DNA of 64,000 nucleotides from Paenibacillus larvae subsp. larvae (GTDB lineage: Bacteria; Bacillota; Bacilli; Paenibacillales; NBRC-103111), in NCBI RefSeq assembly GCF_002003265.1, contig NZ_CP019687.1, positions 434,001 through 498,000 on the forward strand, written 5' to 3'. Both the position numbers and the translations under genes were made by a program. Of the stretch, positions 45,071 to 54,358 are shown in pieces. Position 1 is the stretch's first letter. Each line of letters begins with the position of its first letter. The notes under the pieces are model-generated. The model was given only the letters and a program-made list of their open reading frames with translations. It had not been told where the DNA came from and ran no database searches.

Positions 45071-46968
45071 ATGAGACCAGACCTGAGATTAGCATTACAG
45101 CATCAACTATTAACCGGGGACGGAGCCATGGGGACTTATTTATACCAGCTTGGGTTTCCCGTCGGCATTTCCTACGAGGAACTGAACCTTCTGCAGCCTC
45201 AAGTAATTGCTGATATACACCGCCGATATTATGAAGCCGGGGCCAAGATCATTGAAACAAATACTTTTTCAGCTAATAAAGAAAAGTTGTCCAAATTTGG
45301 ACTGGAACAAGAAGTCAAAAGAATTAACCGTGCAGGTGCGGATCTTGCCAGACAAACTGTGGGGGATGATGCCTACGTAATGGGAGCAGTGGGGTCAATC
45401 AGAGGTTCAAAACGAAAAAATGTACTCGAGGCTGATGTAAGGATTGCTTTTCATGAACAGGTTGAGGCTCTTCTTGAAGCCTCTGTAGACGGCCTCTTAC
45501 TTGAAACATTTTATGACCTGGACGAACTTTTAATTGCCCTAAGGCTGATACGTAATCTTAGTGATCTTCCTGTTATTTGCCAATTCACCACTGAGGGAAA
45601 CCATACAACACATGACGGAATCCCCTTGCAGGAAGCCTTTGAACGTTTAAAGGACGAAGGAGCTGATGTTGTAGGATTCAACTGCGTAAGTGGACCTAAC
45701 GGAATTATGCAATCAATAGGCAGGATTCATCCTTTAGAACAAGTCCCTTTTTCAGTGTACCCCAATGCGGGAATTCCGGATTATGTAGATGGCAGGATTG
45801 TTTTTGGGGCGACACCTGAATATTTTGCTGAGACGGCACTGCGATTTGCCGATCTTGGAGCGAGGATTATTGGAGGATGCTGCGGGACCACCCCTGAACA
45901 TATTGCCGCAATTTCAAAAGCACTTAGAGGATATGTGCCCTCAGCCGAGCAGGCGTTCCGTTTACGGGGAACTGAGACCGGGCGGGATGAGGAGCACCCC
46001 GTTATTTCAACTGGCACAGCAGAAACAGGGGATTCTTCCTACATGGACGGGGTTCAAAATCTCGTAGATCTTGTTAAACAGCGTCCTACGGTTATTGTGG
46101 AACTTGATCCCCCCGCACCTTGGATATTAACAAATTTATGGTGGGAGCCAAAGCTCTGAAAGATGCCCGTGTGGATGCTATCACGATGGCCGACAACTCC
46201 CTGGCTGTAACGAGGATGAGCAATTTGGCCCTTGGGGCACTAGTTCAACAGCGTTTAAATGTCAGACCGCTTGTTCATATCGCCTGCCGGGACCGCAACA
46301 GTATAGGGACGCAGTCTCATCTGATGGGAATGGATGCGCTGGGCATTGACCATGTTCTGGCGGTGACGGGAGACCCTGCAAGGTTTGGTGATTTACCCGG
46401 TTCAAGCTCTGTATATGATTTGACCTCCTTTGAAATTATTCGGATGATTAAACAATTAAATAAAGGTCTGGCATTTTCGGGTAAACCATTGAAGAAAAAG
46501 GCCAGATTCGTAATCGGGGCCGCTTTTAATCCGAATGTAAAGTATTTGGAAAAAGCTGTACAGCGATTAGAAAAGAAGATAGCTGCGGGTGCCGACTATA
46601 TCATGACCCAGCCTGTATATGATCATGCTTTAATTGAACGTATCCATGAATCTACTAAACATATGGATGTTCCGATATTTCTGGGCATTATGCCACTGGC
46701 TAGCGGCAGGAATGCCGAATACCTGCATAATGAGGTTCCGGGTATTCAGCTTCCGGATGAAACCAGAGGAAGAATGGCGGGGCTTGAGGGGGAAGCCGGA
46801 AGAGCAGCAGGAACAGAAATGGCTAAGGAGCTGATTGATACAGCACTCCAGTATTTCAATGGGATTTATCTTATGACGCCGTTCTTGTTTTATGATATGA
46901 GCGTGGCTCTGACCGAGTATATTTGGGGTAAAACCTCAAGCCGTCATCCCCTCTTGTCCCGAGTATAA
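45071..46968 (+). pseudogene. Bifunctional homocysteine S-methyltransferase/methylenetetrahydrofolate reductase, frameshifted
   Basis: Similar to B. subtilis YitJ. The N-terminal methyltransferase (LLTGDGAMGTYL, ETNTFSANK, zinc Cys in GFNCVSGP and GGCCGTTPEH) reads from ATG 45071 and ends in frame at 46159. The MTHFR-like half (DINKFMVGAKAL, ADNSLAVTRMS, LAVTGDPARFGD, YIMTQPVYD) is in another frame to 46968. One extra C in the C6 run at 46109-46114 gives VELDPPRTLDINKF and a fused protein of about 632 residues. As given, only the methyltransferase half could be made. GGAGGGG precedes the start. Confidence 0.9.
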
Positions 46969-47004
46969 AAATCCATTACAATAGGGTAATGGATGTGAAG
47001 AATA

Positions 47005-47889
47005 ATGATACGAAGCATGACAGGATATGGACACTCCAGCCAAAATGGATATGGGTATAAAGTGTTCATCGATGTAAAATCGGTTAATCACCGCTACAGT
47101 GAAGTAGCGGTTCGCATGCCCAAAGAATGGACATGCTATGAAGACCGACTCAAGAAAGCGACCATGCAATCGATTAAACGCGGCCGAATCGATATCTTTG
47201 TTACTATCGAGAGGGACGCATCATCCGATAAATCCGTATCGGTAGACTGGGCTTTAGCTGAGGCATACCTTTCAGCAGCTGACCAATTAAAGCAAAAATT
47301 TGCTCTTACTGGGGAAATGACGCTTCGGGAGATGATTCAATTTCCTGATTTGTTCGAGATCCGGGAAGTCCGTCCTGATACGAATGAAGCCTTAGGGGAG
47401 ATGTTGGACCAATGCATGTCCGAGGCTCTTGGACAATTGAACGCCATGAGGCTGACAGAAGGCCAGTTTTTGTCCTCCGATCTGTTTGGACGTCTTGATC
47501 GGTTTGATACCTATCATTCTGAAGTAGCTTCTCTAGCGCCGACCGTTTCTAAAGAGTATGCAGAGAAACTTAGAAATAGACTTCAGGAGTTGCTGCAGGA
47601 TCAGGTCCCGCTGGATGAACAGAGAATAGCTATGGAAGTGGCGGTTTTTGCAGACCGGTCTAATATCGACGAGGAGATCACTCGGCTGAAAAGCCACATG
47701 CAGCAGTTTAGACAGTTGCTGCGCTCGGATGAGCCTGTGGGAAGAAAACTGGATTTTCTCATTCAGGAAATGAATCGCGAAATCAATACGATAGGTTCCA
47801 AGGCCAACCATGCGGAACTTGCTAATCTCGTCATTCATATGAAAGCTGAACTTGAGAAAATGAGAGAACAAATTCAGAATATTGAGTAA
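47005..47889 (+). CDS. yloC: YicC/YloC family endoribonuclease
   Basis: A 294-residue protein starting MIRSMTGYGHSS, the family hallmark, followed by DVKSVNHRYSEVAVRMP and ending with LDFLIQEMNREINTIGSKA. E. coli YicC is a manganese-dependent RNase; activity here is by family. First gene of the conserved yloC-remA-gmk-rpoZ-coaBC-priA run. Its stop is followed by remA after 32 bases. Confidence 0.93.
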   Translation: MIRSMTGYGHSSQNGYGYKVFIDVKSVNHRYSEVAVRMPKEWTCYEDRLKKATMQSIKRGRIDIFVTIERDASSDKSVSVDWALAEAYLSAADQLKQKFALTGEMTLREMIQFPDLFEIREVRPDTNEALGEMLDQCMSEALGQLNAMRLTEGQFLSSDLFGRLDRFDTYHSEVASLAPTVSKEYAEKLRNRLQELLQDQVPLDEQRIAMEVAVFADRSNIDEEITRLKSHMQQFRQLLRSDEPVGRKLDFLIQEMNREINTIGSKANHAELANLVIHMKAELEKMREQIQNIE

Positions 47890-47921
47890 CATGGAAGCAG
47901 GCGACATGAGGAGGAGAAAGA

Positions 47922-48182
47922 ATGGCCATTAAGTTAATTAACATCGGGTTCGGAAACATTGTTTCCGCTAATCGCATCATTTCCATTGTGAGTCCCGAAT
48001 CCGCACCCATAAAGCGGATTATCCAGGAAGCCAGGGACAGACATATGCTTATTGATGCTACGTACGGACGAAGAACCCGCGCTGTCATCATTACAGACAG
48101 TGATCACGTAATTTTATCCGCGGTACAGCCGGAAACGGTAGCCCACCGACTTTCCAACAAGGAAGATGATCATGACGAGTAG
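47922..48182 (+). CDS. remA: Extracellular matrix regulator RemA (DUF370)
   Basis: An 86-residue DNA-binding protein; in B. subtilis RemA activates biofilm matrix and osmoprotection operons. [20 protein letters not shown] and [20 protein letters not shown] are nearly invariant. RBS GAGGAGAAAG. It overlaps the gmk start. Confidence 0.95.
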   Translation: MAIKLINIGFGNIVSANRIISIVSPESAPIKRIIQEARDRHMLIDATYGRRTRAVIITDSDHVILSAVQPETVAHRLSNKEDDHDE

Positions 48183-48813
48183 AAACACAAAGACAATGGA
48201 AAGAGAAAGAGGGATTTTGATCGTTCTTTCCGGGCCTTCCGGAGTGGGTAAAGGAACGGTATGCAAGGCTTTACGCAAAATTGCGCCCGAACTTGTATAT
48301 TCTGTTTCAGCAACTACCCGCAGCCCCCGTGAAGGTGAAGTTGAGGGAGTAAACTACTTCTTCAAAACAAAAGAACAATTCCAAGAATTGATCGAAAATG
48401 ATGAAATGCTGGAATGGGCGGAGTATGTCAACAATTATTACGGCACACCGCGCCGTTTTGTTGAAGAAACTCTTAACACCGGCCAGGACGTCATTCTGGA
48501 AATTGAGGTACAGGGTGCTATACAGGTTCGCAAGAAATTCCCCGAGGGCATCTTTATTTTTCTTCTACCTCCATCATTAGATGAACTGGAGAACCGCATT
48601 GTGACCAGGGGTACCGAGTCTGATGAAACCATCCGTAACCGGATGGATGTGGCGGTGGACGAGATTCGTCTGATGGAACAATATGATTACGCTGTAGTAA
48701 ATGATGAAGTCCGCAATGCCTGTCATAAAATCCAATCGATCCTAGTTGCTGAGCACTGCAGGAGAGAGCGGATTTATCCTAAATTAATGCAAACAATCGG
48801 TGAGGTGAAGTGA
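48172..48813 (+). CDS. gmk: Guanylate kinase
   Basis: Phosphorylates GMP to GDP. The 213-residue protein has the P-loop [12 protein letters not shown], the GMP-binding [21 protein letters not shown], and [11 protein letters not shown] lid arginines. ATG 48172 has AAGGAAG six bases upstream; ATG 48166 is in frame but too close to it. The start overlaps the end of remA. Confidence 0.95.
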   Translation: MTSRNTKTMERERGILIVLSGPSGVGKGTVCKALRKIAPELVYSVSATTRSPREGEVEGVNYFFKTKEQFQELIENDEMLEWAEYVNNYYGTPRRFVEETLNTGQDVILEIEVQGAIQVRKKFPEGIFIFLLPPSLDELENRIVTRGTESDETIRNRMDVAVDEIRLMEQYDYAVVNDEVRNACHKIQSILVAEHCRRERIYPKLMQTIGEVK

Positions 48814-48814
48814 C

Positions 48815-49015
48815 ATGTTATATCCTTCCATTGACAAGCTGCTGGATAAAGTGGATAGCAAGTATTCGCTTGTGGTAGCAGCTGCACGAAGGGCCAGAAT
48901 GCTCCGCGACGGAGCACCGTCCCATCTGAAAGATCCTAAATCTAATAAGCATGTGGGCTATTCCCTGGAGGAATTGTACGGGGATTATATCCACTACGAA
49001 AAAATCCAGCCGTAA
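48815..49015 (+). CDS. rpoZ: RNA polymerase omega subunit
   Basis: A 66-residue subunit that helps assemble RNA polymerase. MLYPSIDKLLDKVDSKYSLV and AAARRARMLRDG are characteristic. It starts one base after the gmk stop, with GGTGAGG as ribosome binding site. Confidence 0.95.
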   Translation: MLYPSIDKLLDKVDSKYSLVVAAARRARMLRDGAPSHLKDPKSNKHVGYSLEELYGDYIHYEKIQP

Positions 49016-49026
49016 AACCTTTTATT

Positions 49027-49053
49027 GACAACCCTTGTGGTTGTTATTTTTTT
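49027..49053 (+). terminator. Weak terminator between rpoZ and coaBC
   Basis: GACAACC pairs with GGTTGTT around a five-base loop, followed by T7. Confidence 0.65.
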
Positions 49054-49077
49054 CCAAATTGGCAGGAGGGAGTATCC

Positions 49078-50289
49078 ATGTTACAAGACAAAACGATCAT
49101 CCTGGGAGTATGCGGAGGTATTGCTGCTTACAAAGCAGCTGCTTTATGCAGTAAGCTGGCCCAGGCAGGAGCGGATGTATATGTCATTATGACAGAATCC
49201 GCAACGAAATTTATTGCCCCTCTCACGTTTCAAACACTATCCAGAAATCCTGTTATGATAGATACTTTTGACGAGAAGGATACATCGGTGGTTTCCCACA
49301 TTAATCTGGCTGATAAAGCGGATTTGATGCTGATCGCTCCGGCGACAGCCAATATGATTGCCAAAATGGCTATCGGACTGGGGGACGACATGCTCAGTAC
49401 AACCATGCTTGCTGCTACAGCTACCGTTATGGTAGCTCCCGCGATGAATGTACACATGTATGAGCATCCGGCTGTTCAAGAAAACATGTCTACCTTGTCC
49501 AAACGGGGCGTTATATTTGTGGAACAGGGCTCGGGACAGCTTGCCTGCGGATATGTTGGAAAAGGCAGACTGGCAGAACCGGAAGACATAGTAGCTGAAG
49601 TCCGGCGCTTCTTTGCCGAGAAAACCTTGCTTCAGGGAAAAAGGGTGCTCGTTACGGCCGGAGGCACAGTTGAACGGATAGATCCTGTGCGCTATATCAC
49701 GAATGATTCCTCTGGAAAAATGGGGTATGCCGTAGCTGAAGCAGCCCGGAGACTTGGTGCGGAAGTGACGCTGGTTACCGGTCCTACCGCCTTGGAAGCT
49801 TCGGCCGGGGTACAGGTGGTCCCCGTTCTTTCGGCTGAAGATATGCTTAAAGAAGTACAGAACCGCTATAAAGATTTGGATATTGTCATTAAAGCCGCTG
49901 CTGTTGCCGATTACCGTCCGCTTGTACAAAGTAAAAGCAAAATGAAAAAGGCAGATAAGACATTAACCCTTGAACTTGTAAAAAATCCGGATATTCTGGA
50001 GACCCTCGGTAAAAACAAAACCCATCAGTTTTTGGTCGGATTTGCAGCGGAGACAGATTCACTGGATGAATATGCAATGGACAAATTAGTGCGTAAAAAT
50101 TGTGATTTGCTTGTAGGCAATGATGTATCTGTAGAAGGAGCCGGGTTCGGATCAGAAACCAATGTAGTCCGTATATATGACAAGCAGGGGCTGGTGGAAA
50201 GTCTTCCTCTCCTAAGAAAAGAAGAAGTAGCTCTTCATCTCCTGCGCCTCATTGCCGCCCGCATGGATGAAAAGGAAGGGGAGGTTTAA
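49078..50289 (+). CDS. coaBC: Bifunctional phosphopantothenoylcysteine decarboxylase/synthetase
   Basis: Two steps of coenzyme A synthesis. The N-terminal flavin decarboxylase has GVCGGIAAYKAA, the catalytic His in SHINLADKAD, and APAMNVHMYEHP with the active-site lid Cys in GQLACGYVGKGRL. The C-terminal CTP-dependent synthetase has VTAGGTVERIDPVRYITNDSSGKMG and KAAAVADYRP. 403 residues, full length. Its last base overlaps the ATG of priA. Confidence 0.95.
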   Translation: MLQDKTIILGVCGGIAAYKAAALCSKLAQAGADVYVIMTESATKFIAPLTFQTLSRNPVMIDTFDEKDTSVVSHINLADKADLMLIAPATANMIAKMAIGLGDDMLSTTMLAATATVMVAPAMNVHMYEHPAVQENMSTLSKRGVIFVEQGSGQLACGYVGKGRLAEPEDIVAEVRRFFAEKTLLQGKRVLVTAGGTVERIDPVRYITNDSSGKMGYAVAEAARRLGAEVTLVTGPTALEASAGVQVVPVLSAEDMLKEVQNRYKDLDIVIKAAAVADYRPLVQSKSKMKKADKTLTLELVKNPDILETLGKNKTHQFLVGFAAETDSLDEYAMDKLVRKNCDLLVGNDVSVEGAGFGSETNVVRIYDKQGLVESLPLLRKEEVALHLLRLIAARMDEKEGEV

Positions 50290-52775
50290 TGTTTGCCAAA
50301 GTCATCATTGATGTCCCGGCTAAACAAACAAACCGAGCCTTTGATTATGTAATTCCGTCTGAATTGGAACAATGGATTGAAGTAGGCAGCCGGGTGGGTG
50401 TGCCCTTCGGTCCGCGTAATGTACAGGGATTTGTAGTAGATATTCATACAAAACCCGGTATGGATCCAAAACGTATAAAACCGATTAAGCAAGTTCTGGA
50501 TGCAATGCCTCCACTAACCCAAGAATTAGTGGAACTGGGAAAATGGATGAGCGAGAAGTACCTCTGTTACGAAGTGGTGGCGCTTCAGGCTATGCTGCCT
50601 GGAGCCTTGAAAGCCAAATACGAACGAAACCTGCAAGTGGTTGAATCTGTCGTTCAGGATACCGATATATTGCTTCCCCAAGAGGAAGCTATCCTCCAGT
50701 TCGTCAGGCGGAAGGGGAGGATTAAGGCAGAACAGCTGCAGGAGTGCTTTGCGAATGAGGGAAAACTCGTCCGGGACCTGGTTGAAAGGGGCATGCTGAC
50801 AGAATCTCAGCAAATCAAAGACCGGATTTCTACAAAGAAGAAGCTGACAGTCTTTCCCCCGGAGGATTTAATGGTTTTGAAAGAGGCTGAGAAGCGTTTA
50901 TCCAGCCGGGCAGCCAAGCAAAAAGAAGTGCTCAGATATTTGCTTGAACATCCGGAGCCCGTTCACCTGACGGAACTCATTACACGGCTGGATATTTCAG
51001 CAAGCACCGTTAAAACTTTGGCCGATAAAGAAATTATTGAACTGAACGAACAGGAAGTCATGAGAGATCCTTATGCAGGCCGGCATTTCGCTCCGACAGC
51101 TCCGCTTCCCCTTACGCGGGAACAGGCGGAGGCTTTTGCCCAGATTCATCGCAGCCTGACTGAGGGACGCCATCAAGTATTTCTTATACATGGCGTTACC
51201 GGGAGCGGAAAAACTGAAGTGTATCTTCAATCGATCCAAACTTGTCTGGAACAGGGCAGGGAAGCCATTGTTTTGGTACCTGAGATCTCGCTTACTCCCC
51301 AACTGGTAGAACGTTTTAAGGGACGCTTTGGTGATCAGGTTGCCGTATTACACAGCAGACTTTCACAAGGAGAACGTTTTGATGAATGGAAAAAAATAGC
51401 GAGACATGAAGTGAAAGTCGCTATTGGGGCACGATCTGCCATTTTTGCACCATTCCGGAATATTGGCATTATTATTATGGATGAAGAACATGAATCCTCT
51501 TACAAGCAAGAAGAAAGCCCTAAATACCACGCAAGGGATATTGGCATTGAACGGGCGAAAAAGCACGGTGCTTCAGTGCTTTTAGGATCGGCAACTCCTT
51601 CACTGGAAAGCATGTATCTGGCCACAAACCGGAAGGACGGGGAAGAACCAGCTTACTGTTTATTATCCATGAAAACCCGTGTGGCGGGAAGACCGTTGCC
51701 TCCTGTCAGCATAGTGGATATGAGAGAGGAACTCAAAAACGGCAACCGATCGATGTTCAGCAGGCTCTTGCGCAAGGCAATCGAGGAACGCCTGTCGCGG
51801 AATGAGCAGACTGTTCTGCTGCTGAACCGGAGAGGGTATGCCACTTTTGTTATGTGCCGGACGTGCGGTTTTGTGGCCCAGTGCCCCCATTGCGACATAT
51901 CCCTGACCTATCATCAGCATTCCAGAACCTTAAGATGTCATTATTGCGGTTATGCAGAAAGGGAAATGAGGGAGTGTCCGGACTGCGGGTCTGAACATAT
52001 CCGGCATTTTGGCACTGGAACACAGCGGGTAGAAAAAGAACTTGTAAAGCTGTTTCCCGGGATTCGTGTAATACGCATGGACGTGGACACAACCTCGGAA
52101 AAAGGGTCGCACGAAAAATGGCTGAATCTCTTTGCAAATAAGCAGGCCGATATTCTCCTCGGAACCCAGATGGTAGCCAAAGGGCTGGATTTTCCTGACG
52201 TGACACTTGTCGGAGTCATAGCGGCTGACACGGTCCTCAACCTTCCTGATTTTCGCAGTTCGGAACGTACCTTTCAACTGTTAACCCAGGTTGCGGGCCG
52301 GGCGGGAAGACATACCCTTCCCGGAGAGGTCTTTGTACAGACATATACTCCTGACCACTATAGTATTCTTGCGGCAGCGGAGCATGATTACATTGGATTT
52401 GCGCGCGAGGAACTCGGGCACCGGAGAATTCGGGCTTATCCACCGTATCATAAGCTGATTCTCGTGACACTGTCCCACGAACAGCCCGCTCTTTTGATCC
52501 GCGCGGCTGAATCATTTGCTGCCCGTCTCAGGGAATTGGCAAAACTGGAGGAGAACCAGCCAGGCAAAGAGGCTTTTTATATGGAAGTGCTTGGTCCTGT
52601 AGCCTCGCCGATATCCCGGATCAAAGATAGATATAGGTTTCAATGCGTGATAAAATATGAAAATGACGCTGCCGTCTCACGTCTTGTCCGCCAGGCGGTT
52701 GCAGCTTTTGATGAACAAACCGGCAAAAACAAACTGCAGATCAGCGTTGATGTTGATCCCCAGTTTTTAATGTAG
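50289..52775 (+). CDS. priA: Primosomal helicase PriA
   Basis: 3'-to-5' helicase that restarts stalled replication forks. The 828-residue protein has a 3' DNA-binding domain at the start (IDVPAKQTNRAFDYVIP), Walker A GVTGSGKTEVYL, the DEEH box in IMDEEHESSYKQ, two zinc sites in CRTCGFVAQCPHC and CHYCG..CPDCG, and the helicase motif GTQMVAKGLDFPDVTLVGV. Full length. Confidence 0.95.
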   Translation: MFAKVIIDVPAKQTNRAFDYVIPSELEQWIEVGSRVGVPFGPRNVQGFVVDIHTKPGMDPKRIKPIKQVLDAMPPLTQELVELGKWMSEKYLCYEVVALQAMLPGALKAKYERNLQVVESVVQDTDILLPQEEAILQFVRRKGRIKAEQLQECFANEGKLVRDLVERGMLTESQQIKDRISTKKKLTVFPPEDLMVLKEAEKRLSSRAAKQKEVLRYLLEHPEPVHLTELITRLDISASTVKTLADKEIIELNEQEVMRDPYAGRHFAPTAPLPLTREQAEAFAQIHRSLTEGRHQVFLIHGVTGSGKTEVYLQSIQTCLEQGREAIVLVPEISLTPQLVERFKGRFGDQVAVLHSRLSQGERFDEWKKIARHEVKVAIGARSAIFAPFRNIGIIIMDEEHESSYKQEESPKYHARDIGIERAKKHGASVLLGSATPSLESMYLATNRKDGEEPAYCLLSMKTRVAGRPLPPVSIVDMREELKNGNRSMFSRLLRKAIEERLSRNEQTVLLLNRRGYATFVMCRTCGFVAQCPHCDISLTYHQHSRTLRCHYCGYAEREMRECPDCGSEHIRHFGTGTQRVEKELVKLFPGIRVIRMDVDTTSEKGSHEKWLNLFANKQADILLGTQMVAKGLDFPDVTLVGVIAADTVLNLPDFRSSERTFQLLTQVAGRAGRHTLPGEVFVQTYTPDHYSILAAAEHDYIGFAREELGHRRIRAYPPYHKLILVTLSHEQPALLIRAAESFAARLRELAKLEENQPGKEAFYMEVLGPVASPISRIKDRYRFQCVIKYENDAAVSRLVRQAVAAFDEQTGKNKLQISVDVDPQFLM

Positions 52776-52826
52776 AAAAGGGAACATAGACTAGAGAAAA
52801 AAGGAAAGTAAGAGGTAGATACTGCT

Positions 52827-53309
52827 ATGGCTATTCGTATTATTGTAATGGACCCGGACCCGGTTCTTCGGGAAAAGGCAAAACCGGTCACGAAATTTAA
52901 TTCCAGTCTCCATAAGCTGCTTGATGACATGGCCGATACGATGTATGAAAATGAAGGAGTTGGGCTGGCTGCTCCACAAGTTGGCATTTTGAAGCGGGCA
53001 ATCGTAATGGACGTGGGGGATGAACACGGGTTGATTGAATTGGTGAATCCGGAAATTGTCGCCACCAGTGGTGAACAGATTGGTCCCGAAGGCTGTCTAA
53101 GCATTCCAGATCTCCAGGGTGATGTGCGCCGGCCGATGAATGTGACCGTAAAAGGCCAGGATCGGAATGGGAACGAAGTGATCGTAGAAGGGACAGAGCT
53201 TCTTGCCAGATGTATCATGCATGAGGTTGACCATCTGAACGGTATTCTTTTTACGGATCTGGCCTTGAAATTGTACCGCAATGAACTTGAAGAAAATGGT
53301 GATAGATAG
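52827..53309 (+). CDS. def: Peptide deformylase
   Basis: Removes the formyl group from nascent proteins. The 160-residue metalloenzyme has all three motifs: GVGLAAPQVG, EGCLSIP and the metal-binding HEVDHLNG. RBS AAGTAAGAGG-type, and the stop shares a base with the GTG of fmt. Confidence 0.95.
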   Translation: MAIRIIVMDPDPVLREKAKPVTKFNSSLHKLLDDMADTMYENEGVGLAAPQVGILKRAIVMDVGDEHGLIELVNPEIVATSGEQIGPEGCLSIPDLQGDVRRPMNVTVKGQDRNGNEVIVEGTELLARCIMHEVDHLNGILFTDLALKLYRNELEENGDR

Positions 53310-54262
53310 TGAAACTGATATTTATGGGGACCCCGGAGTTTGCGGTTCCCTCTCTGAAAGCTGTTCTGACGGAGGGGCATGAGGTTGCTGCCGTTGTGAC
53401 CCAACCGGACCGGCCCAAGGGACGCAAGCGGGTTCTTACCCCTCCTCCTGTTAAGATAGAAGCTGAGAAACACGGAATTCCCGTATACCAGCCGGAGAAA
53501 CTCCGGCAATCCGATGTGATTGACCGAATTAGGGAAATTGCTCCTGATTTGATTGTCACGGCCGCTTACGGACAGATCCTGCCCAAATCTCTATTAGAGG
53601 TCCCCAGGTTAGGATGTATTAACATTCATGCTTCACTTCTTCCTAAATATCGTGGGGGAGCCCCCATTCACCATGCCGTTATGAACGGTGACCCGGTTAC
53701 CGGTGTCACCATTATGTACATAGCTGAGGGGCTTGATACCGGGGATATGATCAGTAAGGTTGAAGTTCCTATCATGGATGAAGATACCGCCGGCAGCATG
53801 TTCAAGAAGCTAGCGGCAGCCGGGGCTGATTTGTTGAGACGAACTCTTCCGGGACTTATGGACGGGAGTATTCAAGCAGTTCCTCAAAATGAGAAGGAAG
53901 CTGTATATTCACCTAATATAACAAGGGAAAATGAAAAGATCGACTGGTCAAGAACATCTCTGCAAATTTTTAACCAAATTCGCGGGTTAAATCCTTTCCC
54001 TGGGGCATATACCCTTTGGAACGGGGCTATCATGAAAGTATGGGCCTGTCAAAAGCCTTCCATTAACTCCGGTCCAGAAGCGGTAAAGGACCCGGTTCCT
54101 GGAACCGTATTATCCTGCACCGTTAACGGGATTGAGGTAGCAACCGGGGACGGGAGCCTGATTCTGACGACGATTCAATCTCCTGGCAAGAAGGCGATGG
54201 ATGTAGCCCAGTTTGCCAGGGGAAGCTCTATCCCAAACGGAACGATCCTGGGCGAAGAATAA
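53309..54262 (+). CDS. fmt: Methionyl-tRNA formyltransferase
   Basis: Formylates initiator Met-tRNA, the counterpart of the deformylase just upstream. The 317-residue protein has IFMGTPEFAVPSL, the folate-site HASLLPKYRGGAPIHHAV with the catalytic His/Asn region, and GLDTGDM. GTG 53309 overlaps the def stop codon. A terminator follows. Confidence 0.95.
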   Translation: MKLIFMGTPEFAVPSLKAVLTEGHEVAAVVTQPDRPKGRKRVLTPPPVKIEAEKHGIPVYQPEKLRQSDVIDRIREIAPDLIVTAAYGQILPKSLLEVPRLGCINIHASLLPKYRGGAPIHHAVMNGDPVTGVTIMYIAEGLDTGDMISKVEVPIMDEDTAGSMFKKLAAAGADLLRRTLPGLMDGSIQAVPQNEKEAVYSPNITRENEKIDWSRTSLQIFNQIRGLNPFPGAYTLWNGAIMKVWACQKPSINSGPEAVKDPVPGTVLSCTVNGIEVATGDGSLILTTIQSPGKKAMDVAQFARGSSIPNGTILGEE

Positions 54263-54279
54263 CAAAAAATCATCTAAGG

Positions 54280-54318
54280 CGCAGGCAGGCTGTTTTAGCC
54301 GGGGAACCTGCGTTTTTT
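54280..54318 (+). terminator. Terminator between fmt and rsmB
   Basis: CGCAGG pairs with CCTGCG, with an inner GGCT/AGCC stem, followed by T6. Confidence 0.78.
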
Positions 54319-54358
54319 CTGCGGACGGTTTCATTAATAGTAAAAAGGAGTGCGGCGG

